From: Collinsella sp. | Lineage (GTDB): Bacteria; Actinomycetota; Coriobacteriia; Coriobacteriales; Coriobacteriaceae | Length of the DNA stretch: 64,000 nt | Reading direction: 5' to 3' | NCBI GenBank assembly: GCA_019414445.1 | Contig: DXMA01000002.1 | Span: 120,000-183,999 of the forward strand | Translations under genes and position numbers: made by a program | The notes under the pieces: model-generated | Databases searched by the model: none | The model's input: only the letters and a program-made list of their open reading frames with translations | Told to the model about the DNA's origin: nothing | In this document: one piece after another, positions 49,201-57,013 of the stretch | How the letters are laid out: each line of letters starts with the position of its first letter | How positions within the stretch are numbered: position 1 is the stretch's first letter

Positions 49201-49376
49201 CCAAGACCGATGCCTACGCCGCGCTCGAGGCGAGCCGCCGAGCCCTCACCATCGCCGGCGTGGACGGCACGCGTCTGGCTTGCGCTCGTACCGAGGACGA
49301 CCTGCCCCACAATGTCAACCCGACGAACATTGCCACGGTATCCGAGGTCGTGACCGAGGTTATCCGCCGTTCGTAG
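46230..49376 (+). CDS. M28 peptidase-like membrane protein with long disordered insert
   Basis: 1048 residues. The N-terminal part looks like the first half of an M28 aminopeptidase fold (VVVVAHYDSPRAE, His138 and Asp140), with two pairs of membrane helices at about 52-95 and 165-210. Residues about 245-900 are low complexity, rich in Glu, Ala, Pro and Asp. The last 150 residues resume the fold (DIWFVATGASDCDGAGMKAF, FFINLESVGAG, PHNVNPTN). Expected zinc ligands are changed: the GAxDN aspartate is Cys222 and the Glu-Glu pair is Ser916-Asp917. I infer a non-catalytic or altered scaffold. The ATG at 46230 (MANTQNY) follows GGAG. Confidence 0.7.
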   Translation: MANTQNYINHLLQNTGITPACSEEERLAAEDIAQIFRNHGFDPEVQEFNAPAPSRLAFAVTGILAFAGALLMGIGGGIGLVGSLLAIVGAVLYVLERTGHPVVSRLGKTGVSQNVIAYHKASGPLASPRNRPVVVVAHYDSPRAELLAREPYASYRALIAKLLPVATVAPAAVAILRILPLPGALKVLLWIVAILASLVALASAANIISNRFVLPYTSGAVCNKSSVAAMLGVMDNVAPFQGENEFPDDVPFDTYFGEQKRRAEEMARAAAEYAAAQQQNDYGNTIEYEEPTYAEDEFGQPIAPDAQTEPEQGEAFDEQIEGFEGASADETLIGAIVPEDQNQAVQAEEFNDEVPTAEPAEEPVAAEPEPRLYRNAAGNIRFGSDAIRALGMLPESCTLDYEEGEEPTFEPEPAPVVTASAPVVAVDDESAAVAAAVAEPEAVSAIDPAAGLDILAPAAPAQDVTDEPDDDYAEQPRRVSYESDTDFSAEIPAATPHADIASAFSSIGASASNFFKGALAKGRKFVDDFEGKRAAAREAAEQEAIAQQQAAEAARERAAQEFEQNEAMQSVPVDAAEATTSFEAQQHVDSTMSFDAAQFDSTITFEKQGTAIAEPLPVSDEQGDAADDDEPIDAAEIQDVAGHEPVEVNCDEGQYAAADQGDSTEVEQEEVPAVSEAPETDGSRPYSTQIFTMPIPSGSGATVADVAPTQDETVDSLMAQISSQASPRPQMNVPDPASAPSPAPSSSPLASVPDPSLPSMKRTNVASRTSLFDLPDPSAQVNDPFATAQGPEPTSAPVAPPMPVASGAQPIETISAPAPAAPKSRKRGLGGLFGRKKKNEQDSMSDWLGVEDDYDAKKSGRGIGSWDNFEDDNDGWKGGATSSDGASSEDMLSAVASMGDDELLGHDIWFVATGASDCDGAGMKAFLASHRDKLRGVFFINLESVGAGRLSVVTVEGEQQLLKGDRRIMNLVSKVCKSFHVDCGALEMPYAKTDAYAALEASRRALTIAGVDGTRLACARTEDDLPHNVNPTNIATVSEVVTEVIRRS

Positions 49377-49397
49377 ACGGAGCTCTAAGGAGTCAAC

Positions 49398-49616
49398 GTG
49401 TTTTCGTATATTAAGCGCCATTGGCCTGTCTACGTGATTTTGACCTTGATTGCCATTGCGTTAGGGTTTGGAGCTGCCTACATCGTGGGCGCGAAGGGCT
49501 CGACCCCCGCCTCCGCAATCAGCGAAGAGGTGGAGCAAGAACAGAGCACGGGTGCCGATGGGATTCCTGAGTCCGAGCAAGCAATCGTTGATGGTGGATC
49601 TTCGTCTGCAGAGTAG
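49398..49616 (+). CDS. Small single-pass membrane protein
   Basis: 72 residues with one helix (VYVILTLIAIALGFGAAYIVG) and an acidic, Ser-rich tail. GTG start after AAGGAG. It begins 21 bases after the M28-like gene and shares its terminator, so it may be a partner of that protein. Function unknown. Confidence 0.7.
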   Translation: MFSYIKRHWPVYVILTLIAIALGFGAAYIVGAKGSTPASAISEEVEQEQSTGADGIPESEQAIVDGGSSSAE

Positions 49617-49640
49617 ATGCGGCGATTTAAATGATTGAAA

Positions 49641-49675
49641 GTGGGCGAGCCGGGGGACTGGCTCGCCCGCTTTTT
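49641..49675. terminator. Terminator between convergent genes
   Basis: GGGCGAGCC / GGCTCGCCC, perfect 9-bp stem, eight-base loop, with TTTTT on the plus side and ACTTTC on the minus side. It serves the gene at 49398 and may also serve the adhesin gene. Confidence 0.85.
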
Positions 49676-49682
49676 CATCGCG

Positions 49683-52600
49683 CTAGCGCTTCTTTGGGAT
49701 TGACCTAAGGCGAGCGAACCATAGGGCTGCGGCACCCGAGGTCAGGAGCGCGGTGATGCAAGCGGCGATGGGAGCTGACCCTGTTGCCGGTAGGTCCTGC
49801 GGTAGGGTACAGCGTTGAATGACACTGTCCTCGTCATGTGACTCAAGTTTATCGCCGCCGCCGTTGCGGCAAAGATCGACGCGTGCGCTGTTGGTGAGTG
49901 CAGTTTGGGGTGTGTAAGCCGACGTTGCCTGCATGTGCACGACTGCGCCCCGAGCATCTGTGCCAAGGATTGCTTTGGCATCGTCAAGGTCGTCGTGCTC
50001 ATCTTTGAGATCATCACGGGTCCAAGAATCCGTATCGCTTCGAGTCGTAAAGTCGGCGGCTACCGCACCGTATTCAATGCGAATGCCCGTCACGACGGTA
50101 TTGGATGAAAGGTCGAGTTCTTTCGCCTCGAGTGTGGCGGATTCCGTGGTCGAGACATCCGCCTTCCAGAGGTGCCAGCCGTCGTAATCGACGAGGCGGC
50201 AATCTTCACCCAGACTCTCTTTTGCTTCGTCGGACTCAAGCCAAGGATTTTCGTGCCCATCGTCAAGCGTCGCGTTTGCCGGCTCATCGACGTCTGTCGA
50301 GTCCAACGGCGTCGTGCGATACCACACGTTGCACAGACCGTTGAGGTCGCCGATGGCGACGGGGGTTTCGATTGAGACGAATCTCGCCGTGCCGTCTTTG
50401 GCGCACTCAAGATCATCGGTAATCGTAAACTCATCAACCCAAGTAGCGGAATCGTTTCGAGCATCGATGGTATAGGAGAAAAGCCCATCCGTATTGGTTT
50501 GCATCGCGGCGCGGTTTTTTCCATCGCCGTTAGCCAACAGACCCTTCCCGATAGGTTGGACAAGTTCCTGACGCTTGTCGACCTGTCCTTTGATCTCGAT
50601 GGGCGCATCCTTCATCGCGACGGATTGGACTTCTCCCGTATCCTTTATTTCAAACGTTATCTCCTCGGCAAGGTCATAGGTCCGCGGAGACATCGTTTCG
50701 CGCAACGAGTAGGTACCGGGTGCAAGATGTTCGATGCGGTGCGGCTTGTCGGATGAGGTCCAGGAGTCTATTTCGGTTTTATCGGGACCATATAAGGTGA
50801 GCTGTGCGCCTTTCACTTCCTGCTCTCCGCTTGCATCGACCTTGGAGATATCAACCTTGGTGTAATCGTCGGATACGTTAAGCCGTGCTTCCACAACGGG
50901 TGTTTTCTGGTCGGCATAGGTAAGGTCGACGATATGATGCGTCCGGTCGAGCAAGAAGCCGGTCGGCGCTTGAGTCTCGACAACCTCGTAGCGTGCGGTG
51001 CCAGATCCCAGCGGGAGGTCGTCCGCGCGTGCTTCTCCAGTTTCATCCGTCGTGACGGTAGCGACAGCCTCGCCGTCGAGCGCGGCAATGCTACCGTCGG
51101 GGCGCACGATATCACCTGAGGCACGGATCTCAAAGATGGCGCCCGCGAGGCTGCTGCCGTCTACGGCATCGGTTTTAACGATCCTGATGTTTCCGGTCGC
51201 GGCGTGGTCATAATACGAGACGATTGCAACGGGCGTTAGGTTTATATCGGCGGGTATGTTTACCTCGATCTCTCCGCCGACAAGATAGGGCTCTTTGGCC
51301 GAGGTTTCGCGTACATAATAGGTGCCCGGCACGAGCGATTCGGGCAGTGTGACGGTGCCGGTCGCGTCAGTCGTAAAGGTGTCCATTACGTTATGTGCTG
51401 GATACCAGCATGTTTGTGAGACAGGTTTGTGATTGCTGTCGAGGAGTTGGAAGGTGAATCCGGCTAGGGGAACAGAGGCGCCTGTTTGGGCATCGCGTTT
51501 TACAATCTGGAGATGCGTCGACAGAGCGTGGTTGTCCACGATATATTGAAGCTCGGCGCCGTCGGAAATCTGATTGGCCTCGACGGTCCATTCCCCCGCA
51601 CGTTTAAAACCCTCGGGGACGGTTTCCGGAACCTCACGAACCGTGTAGCCGGCGCGGTCGTATGGGACGGCTCCGTGGACACCGGCTGGTCGCTTGCCTG
51701 TGCCGAACCATGCTTCGGGCTGGTCTTTGGTGGAGGCAAAGCCATAGATGTTTGTAGTCAGTGTGCCAACAACCTGCTGAGAGCTGTTACTGACAACCTC
51801 AAAGACAACATCTCCTGCCGGCTGCTCCAGGCCGGATTGATCGCTATTGCCGTAGTCCTTGAATTTGGAAATCTCAAGGTCAAACGCAATGGGGATATTG
51901 GAAACGCGAGATTCGATCTCGACCACGCCTGAATCGCCGAGTTGGTCGGCTCCAACGGTGTAAGACCAACTGTCACCGGAGGGCAAATAGCCCTCGGGCG
52001 CCTTCGATTCATAGATGGTAAAGGTTCCCAGGGGGACATCGGTGAGGGTAGCTCGACCGCTTTCATCGGTCCTGAGAGTTTGTGTCCATCCAGGGGTTGA
52101 TTGCGATACGCACACGAATTCTGCTCCTGCGAGCGAAGCTCCAACTTGGGGGCCTGCATTCGTTGCGGCGTCGAGCTTTACAATGCGCAAGGTAATGGTG
52201 CCGGGTTGTTCATCAATGGTGACGTATCCGCCGTTATTCGTCGTGGTAAAGGCAATGCGATCGTGCAGGGGGATATAACCAGCTGGCGCTGTTATCTCAA
52301 CTAGGTAGTATGCCGTGTTGGGTAGGAGTGTTGCCTGCGCTCGACCGTTGCTGTCCATCTGGACGATGCCGACACGCGCGCCGCTGGCGCTCTCAAAAAC
52401 ATCGAATGTTGCCCCGTCAAACTGATAAGTATTGTTTCCGCTGGTAATGGCAGCGTTTGCAGACTGCTTTTGGAAGGAAACAGAGACCGCCGGCAGTACA
52501 TAGAGCATGTCTTGACGTTTGCTGCCGCCCGATACGGTTCCTATATAGCGCCGCGCGCGGTGCGGAGCGGCTTTGATGCTTCCTGATTTTGCGCTGTCGT

Positions 52601-53114
52601 GGAGCCACCGCGCAGCCGCCACGACTTCATTGTCGGCGGTAAAGTGCCCGCTCTTGGTTTTGCCCTGAGCGGTTGTGTAGGAGTAGGTGCCGTCGACATG
52701 GGTAGTGCCGTTGAGCATCCATACGGCAAGCTGGGTGGCGGCGCGGGCGCGATCGGGTGAAAGATGGTAACCGCCAAACGACGTGGCGGTAGGATATCCG
52801 TGACAAACGATTGCCGCGAACTCGTCGTCGAGCCACACCCAGCCTTGATCAAAGTTGAGCCATGGGCCGCCCGGCTTGGTGGGGCCGGGGCGCTCCTGGT
52901 TCATGCAGTAGGCAATCGAGGCGTCTTGAGCTTCATACTTGCCGATGAAGAAGGGCCCACAATCATCGCTAATAGTGCGGAAGCCGAGCTGGTCGTAGCC
53001 ATCGACGGCAAATGCGGCTCCCGGTGCCAGACAGCCGAAAAGCAGGAAGAGGAGCAGGAGCAGCGGACCTGTTGCGATTGCGCTGTGGACAGAGTGCGTG
53101 GGTGCGTTGGACAT
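49683..53114 (-). CDS. LPxTG-anchored thioester-domain adhesin with Cna-B repeats
   Basis: 1143 residues. A signal peptide (cut after about AFA36) is followed by a thioester domain: Cys70 in AYCMNQ and Gln128 in ATQLAVW are placed to form the internal thioester used for covalent attachment to host surfaces. Six or more Cna-B/prealbumin-like repeats follow, recognisable by endings such as GTFTIYESKAPEGYLP and GTYSLRETMSPRTYDL. A further domain (about 870-1090) precedes LPATG at 1108-1112, a hydrophobic helix and an SIPKKR tail, the sortase sorting signal. No sortase gene is in the window. ATG follows AAGGAG. It stands alone; the 297 bases upstream hold no gene. Confidence 0.9.
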   Translation of the reverse strand: MSNAPTHSVHSAIATGPLLLLLFLLFGCLAPGAAFAVDGYDQLGFRTISDDCGPFFIGKYEAQDASIAYCMNQERPGPTKPGGPWLNFDQGWVWLDDEFAAIVCHGYPTATSFGGYHLSPDRARAATQLAVWMLNGTTHVDGTYSYTTAQGKTKSGHFTADNEVVAAARWLHDSAKSGSIKAAPHRARRYIGTVSGGSKRQDMLYVLPAVSVSFQKQSANAAITSGNNTYQFDGATFDVFESASGARVGIVQMDSNGRAQATLLPNTAYYLVEITAPAGYIPLHDRIAFTTTNNGGYVTIDEQPGTITLRIVKLDAATNAGPQVGASLAGAEFVCVSQSTPGWTQTLRTDESGRATLTDVPLGTFTIYESKAPEGYLPSGDSWSYTVGADQLGDSGVVEIESRVSNIPIAFDLEISKFKDYGNSDQSGLEQPAGDVVFEVVSNSSQQVVGTLTTNIYGFASTKDQPEAWFGTGKRPAGVHGAVPYDRAGYTVREVPETVPEGFKRAGEWTVEANQISDGAELQYIVDNHALSTHLQIVKRDAQTGASVPLAGFTFQLLDSNHKPVSQTCWYPAHNVMDTFTTDATGTVTLPESLVPGTYYVRETSAKEPYLVGGEIEVNIPADINLTPVAIVSYYDHAATGNIRIVKTDAVDGSSLAGAIFEIRASGDIVRPDGSIAALDGEAVATVTTDETGEARADDLPLGSGTARYEVVETQAPTGFLLDRTHHIVDLTYADQKTPVVEARLNVSDDYTKVDISKVDASGEQEVKGAQLTLYGPDKTEIDSWTSSDKPHRIEHLAPGTYSLRETMSPRTYDLAEEITFEIKDTGEVQSVAMKDAPIEIKGQVDKRQELVQPIGKGLLANGDGKNRAAMQTNTDGLFSYTIDARNDSATWVDEFTITDDLECAKDGTARFVSIETPVAIGDLNGLCNVWYRTTPLDSTDVDEPANATLDDGHENPWLESDEAKESLGEDCRLVDYDGWHLWKADVSTTESATLEAKELDLSSNTVVTGIRIEYGAVAADFTTRSDTDSWTRDDLKDEHDDLDDAKAILGTDARGAVVHMQATSAYTPQTALTNSARVDLCRNGGGDKLESHDEDSVIQRCTLPQDLPATGSAPIAACITALLTSGAAALWFARLRSIPKKR

Positions 53115-53411
53115 GGCTGCTCCTTATCCCTCGTGCGCCGCATGGGGAGGTTGCGACGCGTAGGATGAGGCTACCCCCGAGGTTCATGCGGGTAAGTACC
53201 GGAGCCTGACTAAAAGCTTGCCCAATTCCTGACAAATTGAGCTCAAATACAACAATCAGGCAAAAGCGCAGGTAGAAGATAAGGAGAACAGGAGGCCAAA
53301 GGTCCTCGTCTCCACAATTGATGCGATTTTCAAACGAATCTCCACAGCTAAAACAAGCATCGCCACCCTTGTATCGAACAAGACAACCGCGTTATACTAG
53401 CCAACACACAA

Positions 53412-53486
53412 GCGGGCATCGCCAAGTGGTAAGGCATCAGCTTCCCAAGCTGACACTCGCGGGTTCGAGTCCCGTTGCCCGCTCCA
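53412..53486 (+). tRNA. tRNA-Gly (anticodon CCC)
   Basis: Acceptor GCGGGCA pairs with TGCCCGC; anticodon loop TTCCCAA; CCA encoded. Its last 18 bases recur twice downstream (53660-53677 and 53791-53808). Confidence 0.97.
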
Positions 53487-53494
53487 GAAAAAGT

Positions 53495-53529
53495 AAAAGC
53501 ACGACACCGTTCCGGTGCCGTGCTTTTTT
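53495..53529 (+). terminator. Terminator after tRNA-Gly
   Basis: AAAGCACG-CACCG / CGGTG-CGTGCTTT stem with one mismatch and TTTTTT. Confidence 0.88.
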
Positions 53530-53540
53530 CAATAAAGCGC

Positions 53541-53625
53541 CGGGACTCGAACCCGCCAGGGTGCGAGCGTAAAACAAACGCGAAGCGTTTGTAGCGAGCA
53601 GGCGAAGGCGCCGGCAGGCGCCTGA
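53541..53625. repeat. Inverted T-arm copy and palindromes downstream of tRNA-Gly
   Basis: CGGGACTCGAACCCGC (53541-53556) is the exact reverse complement of the tRNA-Gly T-arm at 53460-53475. It is followed by CAAACGC-GAA-GCGTTTG (53575-53591) and a GGCGCC-rich hairpin. A related series follows tRNA-Lys at 62412-62500. Confidence 0.6.
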
Positions 53626-53677
53626 AGCCGGTACGGATTTGCGAAGCAAATACGCGGACGTCCCGTTGCCCGCTCCA
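53626..53677 (+). repeat. 52-bp direct repeat ending in tRNA-Gly 3' sequence, copy 1
   Basis: Identical to 53757-53808. It contains the small palindrome ATTTGC-GAA-GCAAAT and ends with the 18 bases of the tRNA-Gly 3' end, including CCA. Confidence 0.85.
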
Positions 53678-53756
53678 TCGAGCGCGGGAGACTTTGGGGC
53701 GGCCAATTCAACAAAGTCTTCCCCATCGTCTCCGTGAATCCGAGGAGATCGACCGC

Positions 53757-53808
53757 AGCCGGTACGGATTTGCGAAGCAAATACGCGGACGTCCCGTTGC
53801 CCGCTCCA
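53757..53808 (+). repeat. 52-bp direct repeat ending in tRNA-Gly 3' sequence, copy 2
   Basis: Exact copy of 53626-53677, 131 bases on. The 79 bases between the copies hold no gene. The pattern looks like attachment-site scars left by integration at tRNA-Gly. Confidence 0.85.
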
Positions 53809-53910
53809 ATTCCAAAATGTTAGGTTAATGCCTGCTGCCCATACTTGCACCTGCGCACGGTACAATGGTTGGGTTACGACCAACGTGCCAATAACCAAAA
53901 AGGAGCCGCT

Positions 53911-55257
53911 ATGATCGATCGCTATACCCGCCCGGAGATGGGACACATCTTCTCCCTCGAGAACAAGTACGCCATTTGGCAGGAGATCGAGGTCCTGGCC
54001 TGTGAGGCCCAGGCGGAGCTCGGCAAGATCGGCATTTCTAAAGACGAAGCCCAGTGGATTCGCGACCATGCCAACTTTGAGAAGGCAAAGGTCGACGAGA
54101 TCGAGGAGGTCACGCGCCACGACGTCATCGCCTTCCTGACCAACATGAAGGAGTACATCGACGCCGATGTTCCCGAGGGCGACCCCAAGCCCAGCCGCTG
54201 GGTTCACTATGGCATGACCAGCTCCGATCTGGGCGACACGGCTCTGTGCTACCAGCTCACCCAGGCCTGCGACCTGATCATCGAGGACGTCAAGAAGCTC
54301 GGCGAGATTTGCAAGCGTCGCGCCTTTGAGGAGCGCAACACGCTCTGTGCCGGCCGCACTCATGGCATCCACGCCGAGCCGATGACCTTCGGCATGAAGT
54401 TCGGCTCTTGGGCCTGGGAACTCAAGCGCGATCTGGATCGTCTTGAGGACGCCCGCAAGAATGTTGCCTTTGGTGCCATCTCGGGCGCTGTTGGCACGTA
54501 CAGCTCCATCGAACCGTTTGTCGAGGAGTATGTCTGCGAGCACCTGGGTCTGGTTCACGACCCGCTGTCCACGCAGGTTATCAGCCGCGACCATCACGCC
54601 TATCTCGCCGGCGTTCTCGCCACCACCGCGGCCACCTGCGAGCGCATCGCTACCGAGGTTCGCAATCTGCAGAAGACCGATACGCTCGAGGCCGAGGAGC
54701 CGTTCCGCAAGGGTCAAAAGGGCAGCTCCGCCATGCCGCACAAGCGCAACCCGATCACCATGGAGAAGGTCTGCGGTCTGTCGCGCGTCGTGAAGTCCAA
54801 CGCCCAGGTTGCCTTCGATAACGTCGCCCTGTGGCACGAGCGTGACATTTCGCACTCCTCTGCCGAGCGTGTCGCCCAGGCCGACAGCTTCATCGCCCTC
54901 GACCACATGTTCCAGTGCCTCATCCGCGTTATCGACGGCCTGCAGCTGTACCCTGCCCGCATGATGGCCAACCTCAATAAGACCCGCGGCCTCATCTTCT
55001 CCTCCAAGGTGCTGCTGGCCCTCGTCGACACGGGCATCACCCGCGAGGACGCGTACGCCATTGTGCAGGAGAACGCCATGGCAACCTGGCACGAGGTGCA
55101 GGATTGTGTCTCCGGCCCCACCTTTAAGGAGCGTCTCGAGGCCGACCCGCGCTGCACCGTCAGCCAGGAGAAGCTCGACGAGATCTTTGATCCGTGGGAC
55201 TTCCTCACCCGTATCGACACGGTCTTTGATCGTCTGGAGCAGCTGAGCTTCGAGTAG
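53911..55257 (+). CDS. purB: Adenylosuccinate lyase
   Basis: Cleaves adenylosuccinate and SAICAR, so it acts in both IMP and AMP synthesis. The superfamily signature is GSSAMPHKRNP; the catalytic histidine region TAGRTHGIHAEP-like segment reads CAGRTHGIHAEPMTFG. 448 residues. ATG at 53911 (MIDRYTRPEM) follows AAAGGAG. A 10-bp stem (55284-55321) without a clear U-tract follows the gene. Confidence 0.97.
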   Translation: MIDRYTRPEMGHIFSLENKYAIWQEIEVLACEAQAELGKIGISKDEAQWIRDHANFEKAKVDEIEEVTRHDVIAFLTNMKEYIDADVPEGDPKPSRWVHYGMTSSDLGDTALCYQLTQACDLIIEDVKKLGEICKRRAFEERNTLCAGRTHGIHAEPMTFGMKFGSWAWELKRDLDRLEDARKNVAFGAISGAVGTYSSIEPFVEEYVCEHLGLVHDPLSTQVISRDHHAYLAGVLATTAATCERIATEVRNLQKTDTLEAEEPFRKGQKGSSAMPHKRNPITMEKVCGLSRVVKSNAQVAFDNVALWHERDISHSSAERVAQADSFIALDHMFQCLIRVIDGLQLYPARMMANLNKTRGLIFSSKVLLALVDTGITREDAYAIVQENAMATWHEVQDCVSGPTFKERLEADPRCTVSQEKLDEIFDPWDFLTRIDTVFDRLEQLSFE

Positions 55258-55283
55258 GTTCGGGCATAACGTTAGCTTTTTAG

Positions 55284-55321
55284 GGCGCTTTGCTGGTAAT
55301 GTGTGTTGCCGGCAAAGCGCC
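55284..55321 (+). terminator. Probable purB terminator stem
   Basis: GGCGCTTTGC / GCAAAGCGCC, perfect 10-bp arms extended by three more pairs; no T run follows, so confidence is moderate. Confidence 0.5.
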
Positions 55322-55385
55322 TCGTTGCATTTAGGGAAAGACGGGGATAATAGTCGTCTCGAATAACATTCTGAGAGGGGATCGC

Positions 55386-55649
55386 ATGATTTCGTTTGAT
55401 TACAAGCCGCAGGGTGTATGCTCTCGCAATATTCACCTCAATCTCTCTGACGATGGCAGCAAGGTGCTGGGCGTTGAGTTTACCGGCGGCTGCGATGGCA
55501 ACCTCAAGGCCATCTCCAAACTGGTCGAGGGCGCTCCTGCCGACCGTGTGATCGAGGTTCTTGCCGGCAATACCTGCGGCATGAAGAAGACCTCTTGCGC
55601 TGATCAGCTTACGCGCGCTATCGAGGCCGCTCGCGCCGAGATCGCCTAA
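55386..55649 (+). CDS. TSCPD domain protein
   Basis: 87 residues of the small TSCPD family, a domain also found at the end of some ribonucleotide reductases: VCSRNIHLNLSDDGSKVLGV, FTGGCDGNLKAISKLVEG and TCGMKKTSCADQL with conserved cysteines. Possibly metal-binding; role unknown. Its stop overlaps the start of the following lipoprotein gene by one base. Confidence 0.9.
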   Translation: MISFDYKPQGVCSRNIHLNLSDDGSKVLGVEFTGGCDGNLKAISKLVEGAPADRVIEVLAGNTCGMKKTSCADQLTRAIEAARAEIA

Positions 55650-56860
55650 TGGGTATCGCCGACCACATCAAGAACGGAATATCGCGCCGCGGCTTTGTGC
55701 TCGGTGGAGCTGCCGCGAGCGCTGCCACGGTGCTTGCCGGATGTTCGAAAAAAACAGGCACCAGTGATGATGCCGCTGGCGAGCCGCAGGTTATCAAGGA
55801 CGATTCGAAGATTGTCTCGATCACTGATGAGTACGAGGCAGTTGACATCGATCTTGAGCCGGCGGCATCGTGGACGCTGCCGCTGGGCACGTTGCTGTAC
55901 TACTGCGATGGTGACTATGCTGCGGCAATGATGGCGCCCGCATCGGCACTGCACGCCAACACACTCGGTGTGCTCAACCTGGGCGATGGCTCGCTTACCA
56001 CATTAATTGAGAATCCTATCGAGGGCACGGGATATGCTTTTTACGATGTCCGTGCCGGCGACGGCGTGTTTGCGTGGGTTGAGATGAACTTTGCCAGTTC
56101 ATCGTGGAAGCTCTACGCTCAAAATCTGTCGGGCGCTTCGCTCTCTGGCGACGTGGTTGAGCTCGATCGAGGTGGCAAGGACTACGATCCGCCGCTGTTT
56201 ACGGCGTTCGGGTCATCAGCCATCTGGTATAAAATGCCTTCGGCAGGCGGCAATAAAACGAGCAGTGATTCGTTTTGCTATCGTCGCTCGCTTGATGAAT
56301 CCAAGGCCGAGACAATTTGGAAATCGACGGGCCGCTTTGCGTCGGCCCCGCGCGTGAGCGACGGCATTTTGACCATCTCGCCGCGTGTCCGCAACGACGA
56401 GGGCGTCTACTACGGCATAACGGCAATCGATCTGACCGATGACAACAACACCAAACGTGCCCAGCTAGTCCTTCCCTCGTCAGTCTCGCCTTTCGAGGCC
56501 GTATATATGGGCGATACCTTCGTGTTTTCTATCGAGGCGACCTATAGTGGCGTGGGCAGCCTGGGCAACATGGGCACGTATATCGGTAATGAGGGAGGGC
56601 CGTACCTCTTCCTGTCCCGCGAGCCGCTCGCATGTGCTGCCGGCAAGAAGAATAAATATCTCGTTAAGGTACAGTCATCGCATTTTCTCATCGACACTTC
56701 TGCCAAGACCTATGGCTCGCTACTGTCGCCCGACCGCGCTTTGGAATATGGCGATTATCCAGCTACGGCGGGAAAATCGGACTCATTCCTTACGTACGCC
56801 ACGGTGCGCAACAGCCAGGGTATACCCGAGACGGTCACCGCACGCCTATTCTCTCTTTAA
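55649..56860 (+). CDS. Tat-type lipoprotein of unknown function
   Basis: 403 residues. The N-terminus ISRRGFVLGGAAASAATVLA followed by GC combines a twin-arginine motif with a lipobox, so export folded and lipid anchoring are expected. The remainder has regular strands with aromatic and Gly-rich turns and may be a beta-propeller, but I do not recognise a family. Coupled to the TSCPD gene by a one-base overlap. Confidence 0.72.
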   Translation: MGIADHIKNGISRRGFVLGGAAASAATVLAGCSKKTGTSDDAAGEPQVIKDDSKIVSITDEYEAVDIDLEPAASWTLPLGTLLYYCDGDYAAAMMAPASALHANTLGVLNLGDGSLTTLIENPIEGTGYAFYDVRAGDGVFAWVEMNFASSSWKLYAQNLSGASLSGDVVELDRGGKDYDPPLFTAFGSSAIWYKMPSAGGNKTSSDSFCYRRSLDESKAETIWKSTGRFASAPRVSDGILTISPRVRNDEGVYYGITAIDLTDDNNTKRAQLVLPSSVSPFEAVYMGDTFVFSIEATYSGVGSLGNMGTYIGNEGGPYLFLSREPLACAAGKKNKYLVKVQSSHFLIDTSAKTYGSLLSPDRALEYGDYPATAGKSDSFLTYATVRNSQGIPETVTARLFSL

Positions 56861-56919
56861 GCTTAGAGGGGTTAAAAAGGCGCCAACAGGGGAATAAACG
56901 CGTTGTAATTGTGAGTACC

Positions 56920-56958
56920 GCCCGCCGAGCTGCCGCGTCATAGTGGCATCCGGCGGGC
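56920..56958. repeat. Stem-loop between lipoprotein gene and response regulator gene
   Basis: GCCCGCCG / CGGCGGGC arms with a 23-base loop and no U-tract; could terminate the lipoprotein transcript or lie in the regulator leader. Confidence 0.4.
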
Positions 56959-57013
56959 TCAGGTGCGTTAAAATGGGCTTGTTCTTAGCTGATTGAGACA
57001 GGGGGGCCGTGTT

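Noticed and set aside
46179..49421. 1080-residue minus-strand open frame
   Set aside because: Antisense to the M28-like gene; Arg/Gly/Leu-rich mirror of its Glu/Ala/Pro insert.
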